Shown here piece by piece: positions 52,543 through 61,799 of a DNA stretch of 64,000 nucleotides (position 1 is the stretch's first letter; each line of letters opens with the position of its first letter). The notes below the pieces were generated by a model, which was not told where the DNA came from, did not search any database, and saw only the letters and a list, made by a program, of their open reading frames with translations. The position numbers and the translations under genes were made by a program. This DNA comes from Clostridiales bacterium. Its GTDB lineage: Bacteria > Bacillota > Clostridia > Christensenellales > CAG-138. The DNA lies in the NCBI GenBank assembly GCA_004556165.1, contig SFIR01000004.1, forward strand, positions 1 to 64,000. The letters are read 5' to 3'.

Positions 52543-53460
52543 ATGGATAGCAAAAAAAGCGTTATTGATTCAATAACCGGTATTGCGTATGAGCTCGGCG
52601 CTTCTGCGAAAGATAATACCACCTTCCGCATAGGCGGCAGGATGGGCATACTCGCTAAGCCTAAAAATATTCCCGAGCTTATAAGGCTTATCCATGCTGC
52701 CGAGGAATTCGATTATCCGTATTTTGTGCTCGGAAACGGCAGTAATCTGCTGATTAGCGACAGCGGAGCCGATGCGATGTTTATACGGCTCTCGGGAGAA
52801 TTCTGCGATTACCGCATCAACGGCAGTACGCTTTTCGCAGGGGGCGGAGCATTCCTTTCCTCTGCTTCAAGGGCGAGCATAAATGCCGGTCTGATGGGGC
52901 TTGAGTGGGCTGTCGGTATACCCGGCACCATCGGCGGAGCTGTCGCAATGAATGCCGGAGCATACGGCGGTGAAACGGTGCAGGTGCTGAAACGTGTTAC
53001 CTTGCTTGCGGACGGAAAGGTCATCACAAAGGAAGTCAAGCCCGGCGATATGGGTTATCGGCATTCCGTTTTTGCTTTCCCTGCCGCAGTTATCCTCCAA
53101 TCGGAATTCGAGCTTGCGGCGGATGACGGCGGAGCGAAAGCGAGAATGGAAGAATACAATCTCCGCCGCAGGGAGAAGCAGCCGCTTGAGTTTGCTTCCG
53201 CCGGCAGCACCTTCAAGCGTCCCGAGGGGCATTTTGCCGGCAAGCTCATTGAGGATGCGGGGCTTAAAGGCTTCCGTATCGGCGGAGCTGAGGTCAGCGC
53301 AAAGCATGCCGGTTTCATTGTAAATACCGGAAATGCAACCTTCTCGGATGTAACGGAGCTGATAAAGGAAGTGCAGAAGCGTGTTTATGAGCTGTTTTCC
53401 GTTCATCTCGAGCCCGAAATCAAAATCATTACCGAAGAAAGCCTGAAATTGCAGATATGA
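52543..53460 (+). CDS. murB: UDP-N-acetylenolpyruvoylglucosamine reductase
   Basis: A 305-residue FAD enzyme that makes UDP-MurNAc in the cytoplasm. NTTFRIGGRMGILAKP and VLGNGSNLLISDSG are FAD-binding; LEWAVGIPGTIGGAVAMNAG and AGSTFKRPEGHFAGKLIEDA are the substrate and catalytic-Ser regions of type II MurB. The ATG at 52543 behind GAGGT is preferred, since the longer frame starts within the promoter. It overlaps rapZ by 4 bp. Confidence 0.95.
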   Translation: MDSKKSVIDSITGIAYELGASAKDNTTFRIGGRMGILAKPKNIPELIRLIHAAEEFDYPYFVLGNGSNLLISDSGADAMFIRLSGEFCDYRINGSTLFAGGGAFLSSASRASINAGLMGLEWAVGIPGTIGGAVAMNAGAYGGETVQVLKRVTLLADGKVITKEVKPGDMGYRHSVFAFPAAVILQSEFELAADDGGAKARMEEYNLRRREKQPLEFASAGSTFKRPEGHFAGKLIEDAGLKGFRIGGAEVSAKHAGFIVNTGNATFSDVTELIKEVQKRVYELFSVHLEPEIKIITEESLKLQI

Positions 53461-54353
53461 ACCAGAATATGTACATTTTGATCGTGACCGGTCTTTCCGG
53501 TGCAGGCAAATCCACAGCCCTCAGTATTCTTGAGGACATGGGCTTTGTCTGCGCCGATAATATCCCCTGCCAGCTCGTCAAATCCTACCTCGATCTCTGC
53601 GCCGAAAGCCGCAATAAGATTGAGCGCGTAGCATTGGTTATCGACAGCCGGGAATCCGCTTTCGGATACAATCCCCTTGAGACCTTCCGCGAGCTTCAAT
53701 CGCTCGAATATGAGCGCGACATCATGTTCCTCGACTGTGAGGACGCCGCACTGCAGCGCAGATACAGCGAGACCCGCCGCCGCCATCCTATGCATGATGA
53801 TATCGGCGAGGGAATACGCCTTGAGCACGAAATACTGGCATCCCTCCGAGATCAAGCAAAATATATTATAGATACAACCAATATGAAGCCACGCGAGCTT
53901 TCGCGCACCATTGAAAGGCTGCTGCTCCGAGGAGAAGAGATTCCTCTTAACCTCATTATTGCAAGCTTCGGTTTCAAGCGCGGCATACCGCAGAATGCCG
54001 ATTTTGTCTTTGATATGCGCTATACACCCAACCCCTTCTACAATGATGAGCTTCGGGACCTTTCGGGTAAGGACAAGCAGGTGCAGGATTTTGTTTTCTC
54101 GGATAAAAGGGTCTGCGACCAGCTTGATCAACTCGAGAGTATGGTGGAGCTTTTGGTGCCTGCATTTCTTGAACAGGGCAAGCGCAGGCTCATGATCGCC
54201 TTCGGCTGCACCGGGGGCAGGCATCGTTCCGTAGCTATGGCGGAAGCTCTGCATGACAGGCTGAAGAATAAATTCCCGGTCATATTGGAGCACCGCGACC
54301 TTATCAGCGAAGCGGACGATATTCGTGAACGCTTCGGCAAGAATCAAGCCTGA
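53457..54353 (+). CDS. rapZ: RNase adapter protein RapZ
   Basis: A 298-residue nucleotide-binding protein (YvcJ in Bacillus). Walker A GLSGAGKSTALSILED, RRRHPMHDDIGEGIRLE and the C-terminal GCTGGRHRSVAMAE motif are all present. In enteric bacteria it guides RNase E to GlmZ; in Firmicutes the role is less clear but linked to cell-wall precursor control. Its start overlaps the murB stop (ATGA). Confidence 0.94.
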   Translation: MNQNMYILIVTGLSGAGKSTALSILEDMGFVCADNIPCQLVKSYLDLCAESRNKIERVALVIDSRESAFGYNPLETFRELQSLEYERDIMFLDCEDAALQRRYSETRRRHPMHDDIGEGIRLEHEILASLRDQAKYIIDTTNMKPRELSRTIERLLLRGEEIPLNLIIASFGFKRGIPQNADFVFDMRYTPNPFYNDELRDLSGKDKQVQDFVFSDKRVCDQLDQLESMVELLVPAFLEQGKRRLMIAFGCTGGRHRSVAMAEALHDRLKNKFPVILEHRDLISEADDIRERFGKNQA

Positions 54354-54375
54354 AAAAGGATTTTATTTTAACTGC

Positions 54376-55329
54376 ATGAGCTTTTCTTCCGGAATAAAGC
54401 AGGAAATAACCGAAATACGCATCAGGCGCAGCGATGATGCCGCTGCGCTGCTCAGCGCGTTCACGCTCGCCATCGCCAATCTGAAATTCGTTCCCGCTTC
54501 CCGAAGCTGGGGGCTTCATTTCGTAAGCGAGAGCGAAAGCGCAATACTCTTTGTTTCGAAGCTTGCAAGCCAGTATTATTCGCTCGATTTCCGCGTTTCG
54601 AGGGTTGAGCATGAGCGGCTTAATGCCGTCTGCCACGAGCTGCTGCTCTATGGCGAGCATCTTGAAAAATTCATGCTGGACACGGGCTTTATGACCGTTG
54701 ACGGGAACGGCGAAAGCGTATTTTCCGAAAGAATACCCGTCGTGAGCATACGCACCGATACGCAGAAAAAGGCTTTTATCCGCGGTCTTTTTCTCGCCTG
54801 CGGCACAGCGACAGAGCCCAAAAAAGCGTACCATGCGGAATTCGTCATCAAAAATCACGAGCTGCTGGAGTATGCTCGTGCGCTTCTTAAGTATTTCGGA
54901 GTAAACGCCAAATATACCAAGAGGAAGACCTCCGAGATACTCTATATCAAGGACGGCGAGAGCTTTGAAGACTTTTTAGCGCTTTTAGGCGCATCCTCCG
55001 CAATGATGGAAGCTGCGGATACGAGGATAGTCAAGCAGGCGAACAACGAAGCCAACCGCAGCGTCAACTGCATAAACGCGAATCTTGACCGAACGGCAAG
55101 GTCAGCCGTAAGGCAGATCGACGATATAAAGCTGGTGACTGAAGCCCTCGGCTTTGACGGACTTCCCGAGTCTCTTAGGGCGGTTGCCGAGGCAAGGATA
55201 AATAATTACGAGCTGACTCTCGGAGAACTCGCAGAGGTGCTCGGCATAGGAAAATCGGCAGTCAATTACCGGTTAAAAAAGCTTTCCGAAATGGCGGAGG
55301 ATATCCGCATGGAAAACGGCGGAAAATAG
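54376..55329 (+). CDS. whiA: DNA-binding protein WhiA
   Basis: A 317-residue WhiA protein. Two LAGLIDADG-homing-endonuclease-like domains form the N-terminal part (IRRSDDAAALLSAFTLAIAN, KKAFIRGLFLACGTATEPKK), and the C-terminal helix-turn-helix is TLGELAEVLGIGKSAVNYRL. It acts in cell division and chromosome segregation in Gram-positive bacteria. The longer open frame starts inside rapZ, so the ATG at 54376 is used. The yvcK gene usually between rapZ and whiA is missing. Confidence 0.94.
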   Translation: MSFSSGIKQEITEIRIRRSDDAAALLSAFTLAIANLKFVPASRSWGLHFVSESESAILFVSKLASQYYSLDFRVSRVEHERLNAVCHELLLYGEHLEKFMLDTGFMTVDGNGESVFSERIPVVSIRTDTQKKAFIRGLFLACGTATEPKKAYHAEFVIKNHELLEYARALLKYFGVNAKYTKRKTSEILYIKDGESFEDFLALLGASSAMMEAADTRIVKQANNEANRSVNCINANLDRTARSAVRQIDDIKLVTEALGFDGLPESLRAVAEARINNYELTLGELAEVLGIGKSAVNYRLKKLSEMAEDIRMENGGK

Positions 55330-55372
55330 AGTATTATGGCTTTAGCATAATTCTCGGAAAGAAGGAAGCAGC

Positions 55373-58300
55373 ATGGCATTTACGCATCTGCATGTGCATA
55401 CCGAATACAGTCTTCTTGACGGTGCCGCGAGGATAAAGGAGCTTGTGAAGCAGGCAAAGGCCCTCGGCATGGAGAGCCTTGCTATCACCGATCACGGCAA
55501 TATGTACGGAGTTATCGAATTCTACAAGACCTGTACCAAGGAAGGCATAAAGCCTCTGATCGGCATAGAAGCATATGTTGCTCCGAAATCAATCTCCGAT
55601 AAGACCGGCATGCGTGAAAATGCACATCTCATCCTCCTTGCAAAGAATGAACAGGGTTATCGCAATCTCATAAAGCTTTCCTCCATCGCATTCGTTGATG
55701 GTTTCTATTACCGTCCGAGGATTGATCATCAGCTTTTGGAAAAATACCATGAAGGGCTCATCTGCCTTTCCGCATGCCTTGCAGGTGAAATACCTCAGCT
55801 TCTTCTGATGAATAACTATGGAGAAGCAAAAAAGCTTGCTTCGTGGTATAAGGAGCTTTTCGGCGAGGATTACTATATAGAGCTTCAGAATCACGGCCTG
55901 CCCGAGCAGCTTATCGTGCTGCCGAGGCTCAATGAGCTTGCAAAAGAGCTCAATATCAAGACCGTTGCTACAAACGATATTCATTACGTTAATAAATCCG
56001 ATGCTGAAGCGCAGGATGTTATGCTTTGCATACAGACCGGTAGATTTCTCGATGAGACCAACCGCATGCGCATGGAGGCCGATGAATTCTACCTCAAGAC
56101 CGAGCAAGAGATGCGTGAAAGAATGTTCGGCTATGAGGATGCGATAGAAAATACGGGTGAGGTCGCGAATAAATGCAGCCTTACCATAGAATTCGGCAAG
56201 CGTCACCTGCCTGGCTTCACTGCACCCGACGGCATGACTAACCCCGAATATCTGCGCAAGCTCTGCAGGGACGGACTTATCAGGCGTTACGGAGAGCCCA
56301 CGGAGGTGCATTGGGACAGGCTCAACTATGAGCTTGACATTATAAACCGAATGGGGTTTGTCGATTACTACCTTATCGTCTGGGATTTCATCAATTTTGC
56401 CAAGACGCACGGCATTGCAGTCGGTCCCGGCCGCGGCAGCGGCGCTGCGAGCATTGCGGCATATGCTATGGGCATTACCGATATAGATCCGATAAAATAC
56501 AACCTCATCTTTGAGCGTTTTCTCAACCCCGAGCGCGTCAGCATGCCCGATTTCGACGTTGACTTCTGCTACGAACGCAGGCCCGAGGTCATTGAGTATG
56601 TTAAGAATAAATACGGCAGCGACCATGTAGCTCAAATCGTTACCTTCGGTACCATGGCCGCGCGCGGCTCCGTCCGCGATGTCGGAAGAGTCCTTCGAAT
56701 ACCTTATCAGGATGTTGACAGGGTCGCAAAGCTCATACCTCAGACAAAGGATATGAACCTCAAGACCGCACTCGAAACCGTACCGGAGCTTAAATCCCTC
56801 TACGATACTGACGAACAGATCAAAAAGCTTATCGACCTTTCCCTGAAAGTCGAAGGGCTTCCCCGAAACACCTCTACCCATGCTGCCGGCGTCGTCATCT
56901 CGTCCCTTCCGACGATGGAGCTTGTCCCATTGCAGCGCAACGATGAGGCTATCACGACCCAGTTCACTATGACGGAGCTTGAAGAGCTCGGTATGCTCAA
57001 GATGGACTTTTTGGGGCTTCGCACCCTGACCGTCATCCGTGACTGCTGCGCCTTCATCGAAGAAGAGGGGCTGACTCCGCCTGATTTCAGTACCGGTAAT
57101 TATGATGACCCGAGGGTATATGAGATGATACGCTCCGGCGACACCACGGGCGTATTTCAGCTTGAATCCGCAGGGATGACGCAGTTCATGATGCAGATGA
57201 AGCCCGAAACGCTCGAAGATATAATTGCAGGCATCTCCCTATTCCGCCCGGGCCCGATGGAGCAGATACCGCGTTACCTTGAGGGCAAGCAGAACCGCAG
57301 CAAAATTCATTACGAAACGGAGCTGCTGAAGCCCATACTCGATACCACCTACGGCTGCATGGTCTATCAGGAACAGGTTATGCAGATAGTGCGCGATTTA
57401 GCAGGCTATTCCCTCGGCAGAAGCGACCTTATCCGCCGCGCCATGAGCAAGAAGAAGCACGATGTCATGGAGCGCGAAAGGGTAAATTTCATCCACGGCA
57501 TAGTCGAGGACGGCGAAGTCAAGGTGGACGGTGCGCTTCGGCGCGGCGTCAGCAAGGAAGCAGCGGAAAAGATTTTCGATGAGATGATGGATTTTGCTTC
57601 CTATGCTTTCAACAAAGCCCATGCCGCAGGCTATGCGGTGCTCACCTACCGCACGGCACTCCTTAAATGCCTGTACCCTGTCGAATTCCTGACCGCCATG
57701 ATAAACGGGTATCTTTCCGATACCGACAAGGTCACGGGCTGTATCTATTATGCACGCAAGCGCAATATCCGCCTGCTTCCGCCCGACATCAATAAAAGCA
57801 GAGCCAAATTTTCCGTTGAAAACGGTGCTATCCGCTTCGGGCTTGCCGCGATACGCAATGTCGGCGAGGGCGCCATTAAGGAGCTTTTGGAGGAACGCAG
57901 CCTTAACGGAGAATTCACGGATTTTTCGAATTTCATGCGCCGCACCTCGGGCCTGAACAAGCGTCTGCTCGAAGGGCTTATCAAAGCAGGCTGTTTTGAC
58001 AGCCTAAATGTATCAAGGCTCTATCTCATGGAAAACTATGAAACGGAGCTTTCCGCGGCAAATGCGGAAAAGAAGCGTCTCGAATCCGGTCAGCTCTCAT
58101 TCTTTGATTTCGGCGACGCTGTCCCCGATTTTTCACCGAAGCAGGCGACAGCCGAGATGAAGAAGGAATTTCCGCTTTCGCAGCTTCTTTCAATGGAGCG
58201 CGAGGTTCTGGGCATCTATATCAGCGGTCATCCGCTGACGGAATACGAATCGGAGCTTACTGAACTCGGCTCCTGCTGCCGTGAAGCGGCGGAATCCGAT

Positions 58301-58819
58301 GAGATCAACGGGCCTCTGCATGACGGCGATACCGTAAGGCTCGGAGGCATGCTCAGCGGTATGCGCACACGTCCCGTTAAAACGGGAAGCGGCGTCATGT
58401 CCTACGGTAATCTTGAGGATATGACGGGAAGCATCGAGCTTGCAATCTTTCCGAGCGTTCATACAAAATATGCTTCGCTCCTCGGCGATGACAGGAAGGT
58501 CATCATCCGAGGCAGGCTCTCAATCCGCGAGGACAGAGCCAATTCCATACTCGTAGATGAGGTAGTCCAGCTCGTGAAGGGTAAAAGATTCCGTCTCGGG
58601 CTCAATTTCACCGAAGCGACTCTCCCCCTCCGGCACCGCATAACGGAAATACTCCGTGCAAACCCCGGCAGCACCGAGGTGGTCTTTGCGGATTCCACAA
58701 CGGGTAAAAAGTATATCGCTCCGAAAGAGCTTTTTGTGAACAGGAATCCTCGGCTCATGGCGCAGCTCACCGCGCTTCTCGGTGAGAAGAACATTGCATT
58801 AGTCCAGAAGAAGGATTAA
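55373..58819 (+). CDS. dnaE: DNA polymerase III alpha subunit
   Basis: A 1148-residue replicative polymerase of the DnaE type. It has an N-terminal PHP domain (THLHVHTEYSLLDGAAR), the polymerase core with GPGRGSGAASIAAYAMG and catalytic acids in MPDFDVDFCYERR, helix-hairpin-helix (LPPDINKSRAKF region onward) and a C-terminal OB fold (GSIELAIFPSVH). It has no proofreading exonuclease insertion, so it is DnaE and not PolC. GAAGGAAG precedes the start. Confidence 0.97.
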   Translation: MAFTHLHVHTEYSLLDGAARIKELVKQAKALGMESLAITDHGNMYGVIEFYKTCTKEGIKPLIGIEAYVAPKSISDKTGMRENAHLILLAKNEQGYRNLIKLSSIAFVDGFYYRPRIDHQLLEKYHEGLICLSACLAGEIPQLLLMNNYGEAKKLASWYKELFGEDYYIELQNHGLPEQLIVLPRLNELAKELNIKTVATNDIHYVNKSDAEAQDVMLCIQTGRFLDETNRMRMEADEFYLKTEQEMRERMFGYEDAIENTGEVANKCSLTIEFGKRHLPGFTAPDGMTNPEYLRKLCRDGLIRRYGEPTEVHWDRLNYELDIINRMGFVDYYLIVWDFINFAKTHGIAVGPGRGSGAASIAAYAMGITDIDPIKYNLIFERFLNPERVSMPDFDVDFCYERRPEVIEYVKNKYGSDHVAQIVTFGTMAARGSVRDVGRVLRIPYQDVDRVAKLIPQTKDMNLKTALETVPELKSLYDTDEQIKKLIDLSLKVEGLPRNTSTHAAGVVISSLPTMELVPLQRNDEAITTQFTMTELEELGMLKMDFLGLRTLTVIRDCCAFIEEEGLTPPDFSTGNYDDPRVYEMIRSGDTTGVFQLESAGMTQFMMQMKPETLEDIIAGISLFRPGPMEQIPRYLEGKQNRSKIHYETELLKPILDTTYGCMVYQEQVMQIVRDLAGYSLGRSDLIRRAMSKKKHDVMERERVNFIHGIVEDGEVKVDGALRRGVSKEAAEKIFDEMMDFASYAFNKAHAAGYAVLTYRTALLKCLYPVEFLTAMINGYLSDTDKVTGCIYYARKRNIRLLPPDINKSRAKFSVENGAIRFGLAAIRNVGEGAIKELLEERSLNGEFTDFSNFMRRTSGLNKRLLEGLIKAGCFDSLNVSRLYLMENYETELSAANAEKKRLESGQLSFFDFGDAVPDFSPKQATAEMKKEFPLSQLLSMEREVLGIYISGHPLTEYESELTELGSCCREAAESDEINGPLHDGDTVRLGGMLSGMRTRPVKTGSGVMSYGNLEDMTGSIELAIFPSVHTKYASLLGDDRKVIIRGRLSIREDRANSILVDEVVQLVKGKRFRLGLNFTEATLPLRHRITEILRANPGSTEVVFADSTTGKKYIAPKELFVNRNPRLMAQLTALLGEKNIALVQKKD

Positions 58820-58899
58820 GGATTAAGGATAAAAATTCTGAATTGCCAAGGCTGTATTGTAACCATCCGGCCTCGGCAGTATGAAAGGAAATTAAAAAA

Positions 58900-59865
58900 A
58901 TGAAAAGAATCGGTGTATTGACCAGCGGCGGCGACACTCCCGGTATGAATGCATGCATCCGCTCGGTATTCAAGACCGGTACCGATCTCGGTATGCAGGT
59001 CATGGGCGTCTATCATGGCTACAAGGGCCTTATTGAGGGCAGGGTGGACTATATCACTCATGATATGGTTGAAAATAAGATGCACAAGGGCGGTACCGTC
59101 CTCAGGACTGCACGAAGCTCCGCTTTCCTCACCGAAGAGGGCATGCAGAAAGCTGTCAGCGTCCTTAATGCCTATGATATCGAAGGTCTCGTCGTCATCG
59201 GAGGCGACGGCAGCTTCCGAGGCGCCGCGCAGCTCTCGGAAAAATACGGCGTCAATGTCATCGGCATTCCCGGAACCATTGATAACGATATGGGCTATAC
59301 CGATTTCACCATCGGTTTTGACACCGCAATCAATAATGTCATGAACGAGATCTACAAGATCCGTGACACGATGCGTGCGCACGACCGTGTGGGCGTTATT
59401 GAGGTCATGGGGCGTCTCTGCGGCGATATTGCGCTGTGGGCAGGAGTCGGAGGCGCCGCGGATCTCATCCTCGTTCCCGAACGTCCCATGCCATGGGATG
59501 AGGCGACAAATATACTCGTTGCGAATAAGCTCCGCGGCAAGCTCACAAGCATCGTACTCATCGCCGAGGGCGCAGGCTCCGCAGAGGATTTCTGTGAATA
59601 TGTCCGCGCACATTCGGATGTCGAGATCAAAGCTACCGTTCTCGGCTACATCCAGCGCGGCGGCAATCCCTCCGCCTTCGACCGCGTGCTTGCTGCAAAG
59701 CTTGGGCAGCGTGCCGTTGAACTGCTTGCAGACGGGCAGAGCGGATTTGCAGTGGGCATCAAGCATAACGACATCATCAACGTGCCCCTTCTCGATGCTG
59801 TCAAGGTAAATGATACCTTTGATGACAAGCTCTATGACCTCAACACGATCATGGCTAAGTTCTGA
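58900..59865 (+). CDS. pfkA: ATP-dependent 6-phosphofructokinase
   Basis: A 321-residue glycolytic enzyme. It has TSGGDTPGMNACIR at the start, the nucleotide motif GGDGSFRGA (Gly rather than Asp, typical of ATP users), catalytic PGTIDNDMGYTDFTIGFDTA and IQRGGNPSAFDR. AAAGGAAA precedes the ATG. It follows dnaE by 80 bp, a pairing common in Firmicutes, where accD/accA and pyk often flank it; here an rRNA methyltransferase follows. Confidence 0.97.
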   Translation: MKRIGVLTSGGDTPGMNACIRSVFKTGTDLGMQVMGVYHGYKGLIEGRVDYITHDMVENKMHKGGTVLRTARSSAFLTEEGMQKAVSVLNAYDIEGLVVIGGDGSFRGAAQLSEKYGVNVIGIPGTIDNDMGYTDFTIGFDTAINNVMNEIYKIRDTMRAHDRVGVIEVMGRLCGDIALWAGVGGAADLILVPERPMPWDEATNILVANKLRGKLTSIVLIAEGAGSAEDFCEYVRAHSDVEIKATVLGYIQRGGNPSAFDRVLAAKLGQRAVELLADGQSGFAVGIKHNDIINVPLLDAVKVNDTFDDKLYDLNTIMAKF

Positions 59866-59877
59866 TAACATAGAATC

Positions 59878-61257
59878 ATGGCGCAGCAAACCTTTCCGCT
59901 GAAAACAGGACAAACCCTCGAACTCGGCATCGTTTCCCTTTCCTCCGAAGGACGGGGTATCGGCCGGTTTGAGGGGCTTGCTGTATTTGTCCCGTACACG
60001 CTTCCTGGCGACCGCATAACAGCAAAGGTTATCCGTTTACAGAAAAACTTTGCCGAAGCGGAGCTCATCGAGCTTCTCTCTCCGTCGGAATACCGCATTT
60101 TCCCTGTTTGCCCCGTATTTGGCAGCTGCGGAGCATGCTCTCTCATGCATGCGAAATATTCCGCACAGCTTGAGCTCAAGCGCATTATCGTTGAGGACGC
60201 CATGCACCGTATAGGAGGATTCGGGAATGTTTCCGTACCTCCCGTACTCGGTATGACCGAGCCCCTCCGTTACCGCAATAAGGCGGTATTCCCTTTCGGC
60301 AACCGTAACGGCAGGGTCGTTTTCGGCTGTTACGGCAGAAAGAGCCACAATCTCATCCCCATTGATGACTGTCTTTTGCAGGCGAACGATACTATAACCG
60401 TTATGAAAACCGTCTGCAAATGGGCAAATGCCTTCGGCATCGAGGCGTACTCCCCCGGTTCAAAGGGCATACTCCGAAATGCCGTCATCAGGATTACCGA
60501 CGGCGGCATAATGGTCGTTGTTGTCACAACCGGGGCGCTTCCGCATAGGGACGAGCTCGTTTCGATGCTCACCGAAGCCTTGCCTGCCGTCCGTTCAATC
60601 ATTCACAACATCAATCCCGATGATACCAATCTCGTCATGGGCAGGAAAAGCCGTACCGTTTTCGGGAGTCCAACCGTTACGGATAGGCTCTGCGAGCTCC
60701 GTTTCGATGTGAGTGCCGAGAGCTTTTTGCAGGTCAATCCCTCGGAAACGCTGAAGCTCTACTCCGTTGCGATAGATGCGCTCGATATCAAGCCTACCGA
60801 TTCCGTTATCGACCTTTACTGCGGCATCGGGACTATCTCTCTGCTTGCGGCAAAGAGGGCGAAGCATGTGCTCGGCATTGAGGTCGTACCCTCCGCCATC
60901 GAAAACGCAAAGGCCAATGCAGTAAAAAACGGCATCACCAATGCCGAATTCATCTGCGGAGCCGTGGAGGATGTCATACCGAAGCTTCTGACTTCCGAAA
61001 AGCAGGATTTTACCTCCCTCATCCTTGACCCACCGCGAAAGGGCGCCGACCCTAAAGCCATCGAGGCCATAATTGCAAGCGGCATTCCCCGTCTTGCCTA
61101 TGTTTCCTGCAACCCTGCAACCCTCGCCCGTGACTGTAAGCTCCTTTCCTCCGCAGGCTATACTCTCGAACAAATCCGGCCTGTCGATATGTTCCCGGAA
61201 ACGGAGCATGTGGAGACGGTAGTATTGATGACGAGAACCGGCACCGGAAAGGGCTGA
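59878..61257 (+). CDS. 23S rRNA (uracil-5-)-methyltransferase, RlmD-like
   Basis: A 459-residue TrmA/RlmD-type enzyme. It has an N-terminal TRAM domain (IVSLSSEGRGIGRFEGLAVF), Fe-S ligands in CPVFGSCGACSLMHAKY, SAM motif DLYCGIGTISLLAAKRAKHV, LDPPRKGADP and the catalytic cysteine motif YVSCNPATLARDC. It starts 13 bp after the pfkA stop. Whether it acts as RlmD, RlmCD or on tRNA cannot be told. Confidence 0.93.
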   Translation: MAQQTFPLKTGQTLELGIVSLSSEGRGIGRFEGLAVFVPYTLPGDRITAKVIRLQKNFAEAELIELLSPSEYRIFPVCPVFGSCGACSLMHAKYSAQLELKRIIVEDAMHRIGGFGNVSVPPVLGMTEPLRYRNKAVFPFGNRNGRVVFGCYGRKSHNLIPIDDCLLQANDTITVMKTVCKWANAFGIEAYSPGSKGILRNAVIRITDGGIMVVVVTTGALPHRDELVSMLTEALPAVRSIIHNINPDDTNLVMGRKSRTVFGSPTVTDRLCELRFDVSAESFLQVNPSETLKLYSVAIDALDIKPTDSVIDLYCGIGTISLLAAKRAKHVLGIEVVPSAIENAKANAVKNGITNAEFICGAVEDVIPKLLTSEKQDFTSLILDPPRKGADPKAIEAIIASGIPRLAYVSCNPATLARDCKLLSSAGYTLEQIRPVDMFPETEHVETVVLMTRTGTGKG

Positions 61258-61551
61258 AATGTACTGAAATAAAGGGATTCCGAGGTTTGCCCCCAAAAAC
61301 CGGCGGCGGCCCGGGATCCCTTTCAAACTTTTTCATCATCTAACCTATACACCGAAAAAGCCGAAACGCGAGGCTACAGGTTAGATATTTGCTTGGCGAG
61401 GCTACAGGTTAGATATGAAAGCAGATAGCAGCAAATTACAAGAAACAGCGCATAACAATAAATGTTCACAAGAAACGCATTGAAAATCACATCAAACTGT
61501 GCTATACTAAAATGGTTATATGGGTTAGATTGCGATTAAGGAGGTTGCCCC
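61258..61551 (+). repeat. 294-bp region with repeated GGTTAGAT sites
   Basis: A direct repeat of 21 bp (starting GCGAGGCTACAGG) is at 61368-61388 and 61396-61416, 28 bp apart. Its core AGGTTAGAT also occurs inverted at 61338-61346 and as GGTTAGAT at 61523-61530. A promoter lies at 61480-61508. These could be operator sites for the regulator encoded at 61552, or the border of an inserted restriction-modification island. Confidence 0.65.
61480..61508 (+). promoter_or_regulatory. promoter of the excisionase-like regulator and hsdM
   Basis: TTGAAA (61480-61485), 17 bp, TATACT (61503-61508). A GGTTAGAT copy sits at about +8 to +15 of the predicted transcript. Confidence 0.75.
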
Positions 61552-61746
61552 ATGGCCGAAATAACAAATGATAAATGGATAAGTATTGAAGAAGCTGCAG
61601 AATACCTTGGAGTAAAGCCCGCCACCATCCGTGATTGGATTCGTAAAGGAAAGGGCATTCCTGCTCACAAGATAGGAAAGCAATGGAAATTCAAATGCTC
61701 CGAATTAGACGAGTGGGTCGCAAGCGGAAAAAGCGCAATGGAATGA
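61552..61746 (+). CDS. excisionase-family helix-turn-helix protein
   Basis: A 64-residue MerR-like/HTH_17 DNA-binding protein: ISIEEAAEYLGVKPATIRDW is the helix-turn-helix, with a small wing (HKIGKQWKFKCSELDEWV). Behind GGAGG. Proteins of this kind often head type I restriction-modification operons, and others serve as phage excisionases. No integrase is seen here, so a regulator of hsdM is more likely. Confidence 0.88.
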   Translation: MAEITNDKWISIEEAAEYLGVKPATIRDWIRKGKGIPAHKIGKQWKFKCSELDEWVASGKSAME

Positions 61747-61799
61747 AGGACGGTAGTCCACAACAATGAATAAGACAAGAATGGAGATTAAAGAGGGCT

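Noticed and set aside
55589..56881. 430-codon open frame on the minus strand
   Set aside because: Antisense to dnaE, whose catalytic motifs cover the same bases.
58816..59913. 365-codon open frame on the minus strand
   Set aside because: Antisense to pfkA, which is complete and conserved.
61552..61746. Phage excisionase marking a prophage
   Set aside because: No integrase or phage gene is visible; the next gene is hsdM, where such regulators are common.
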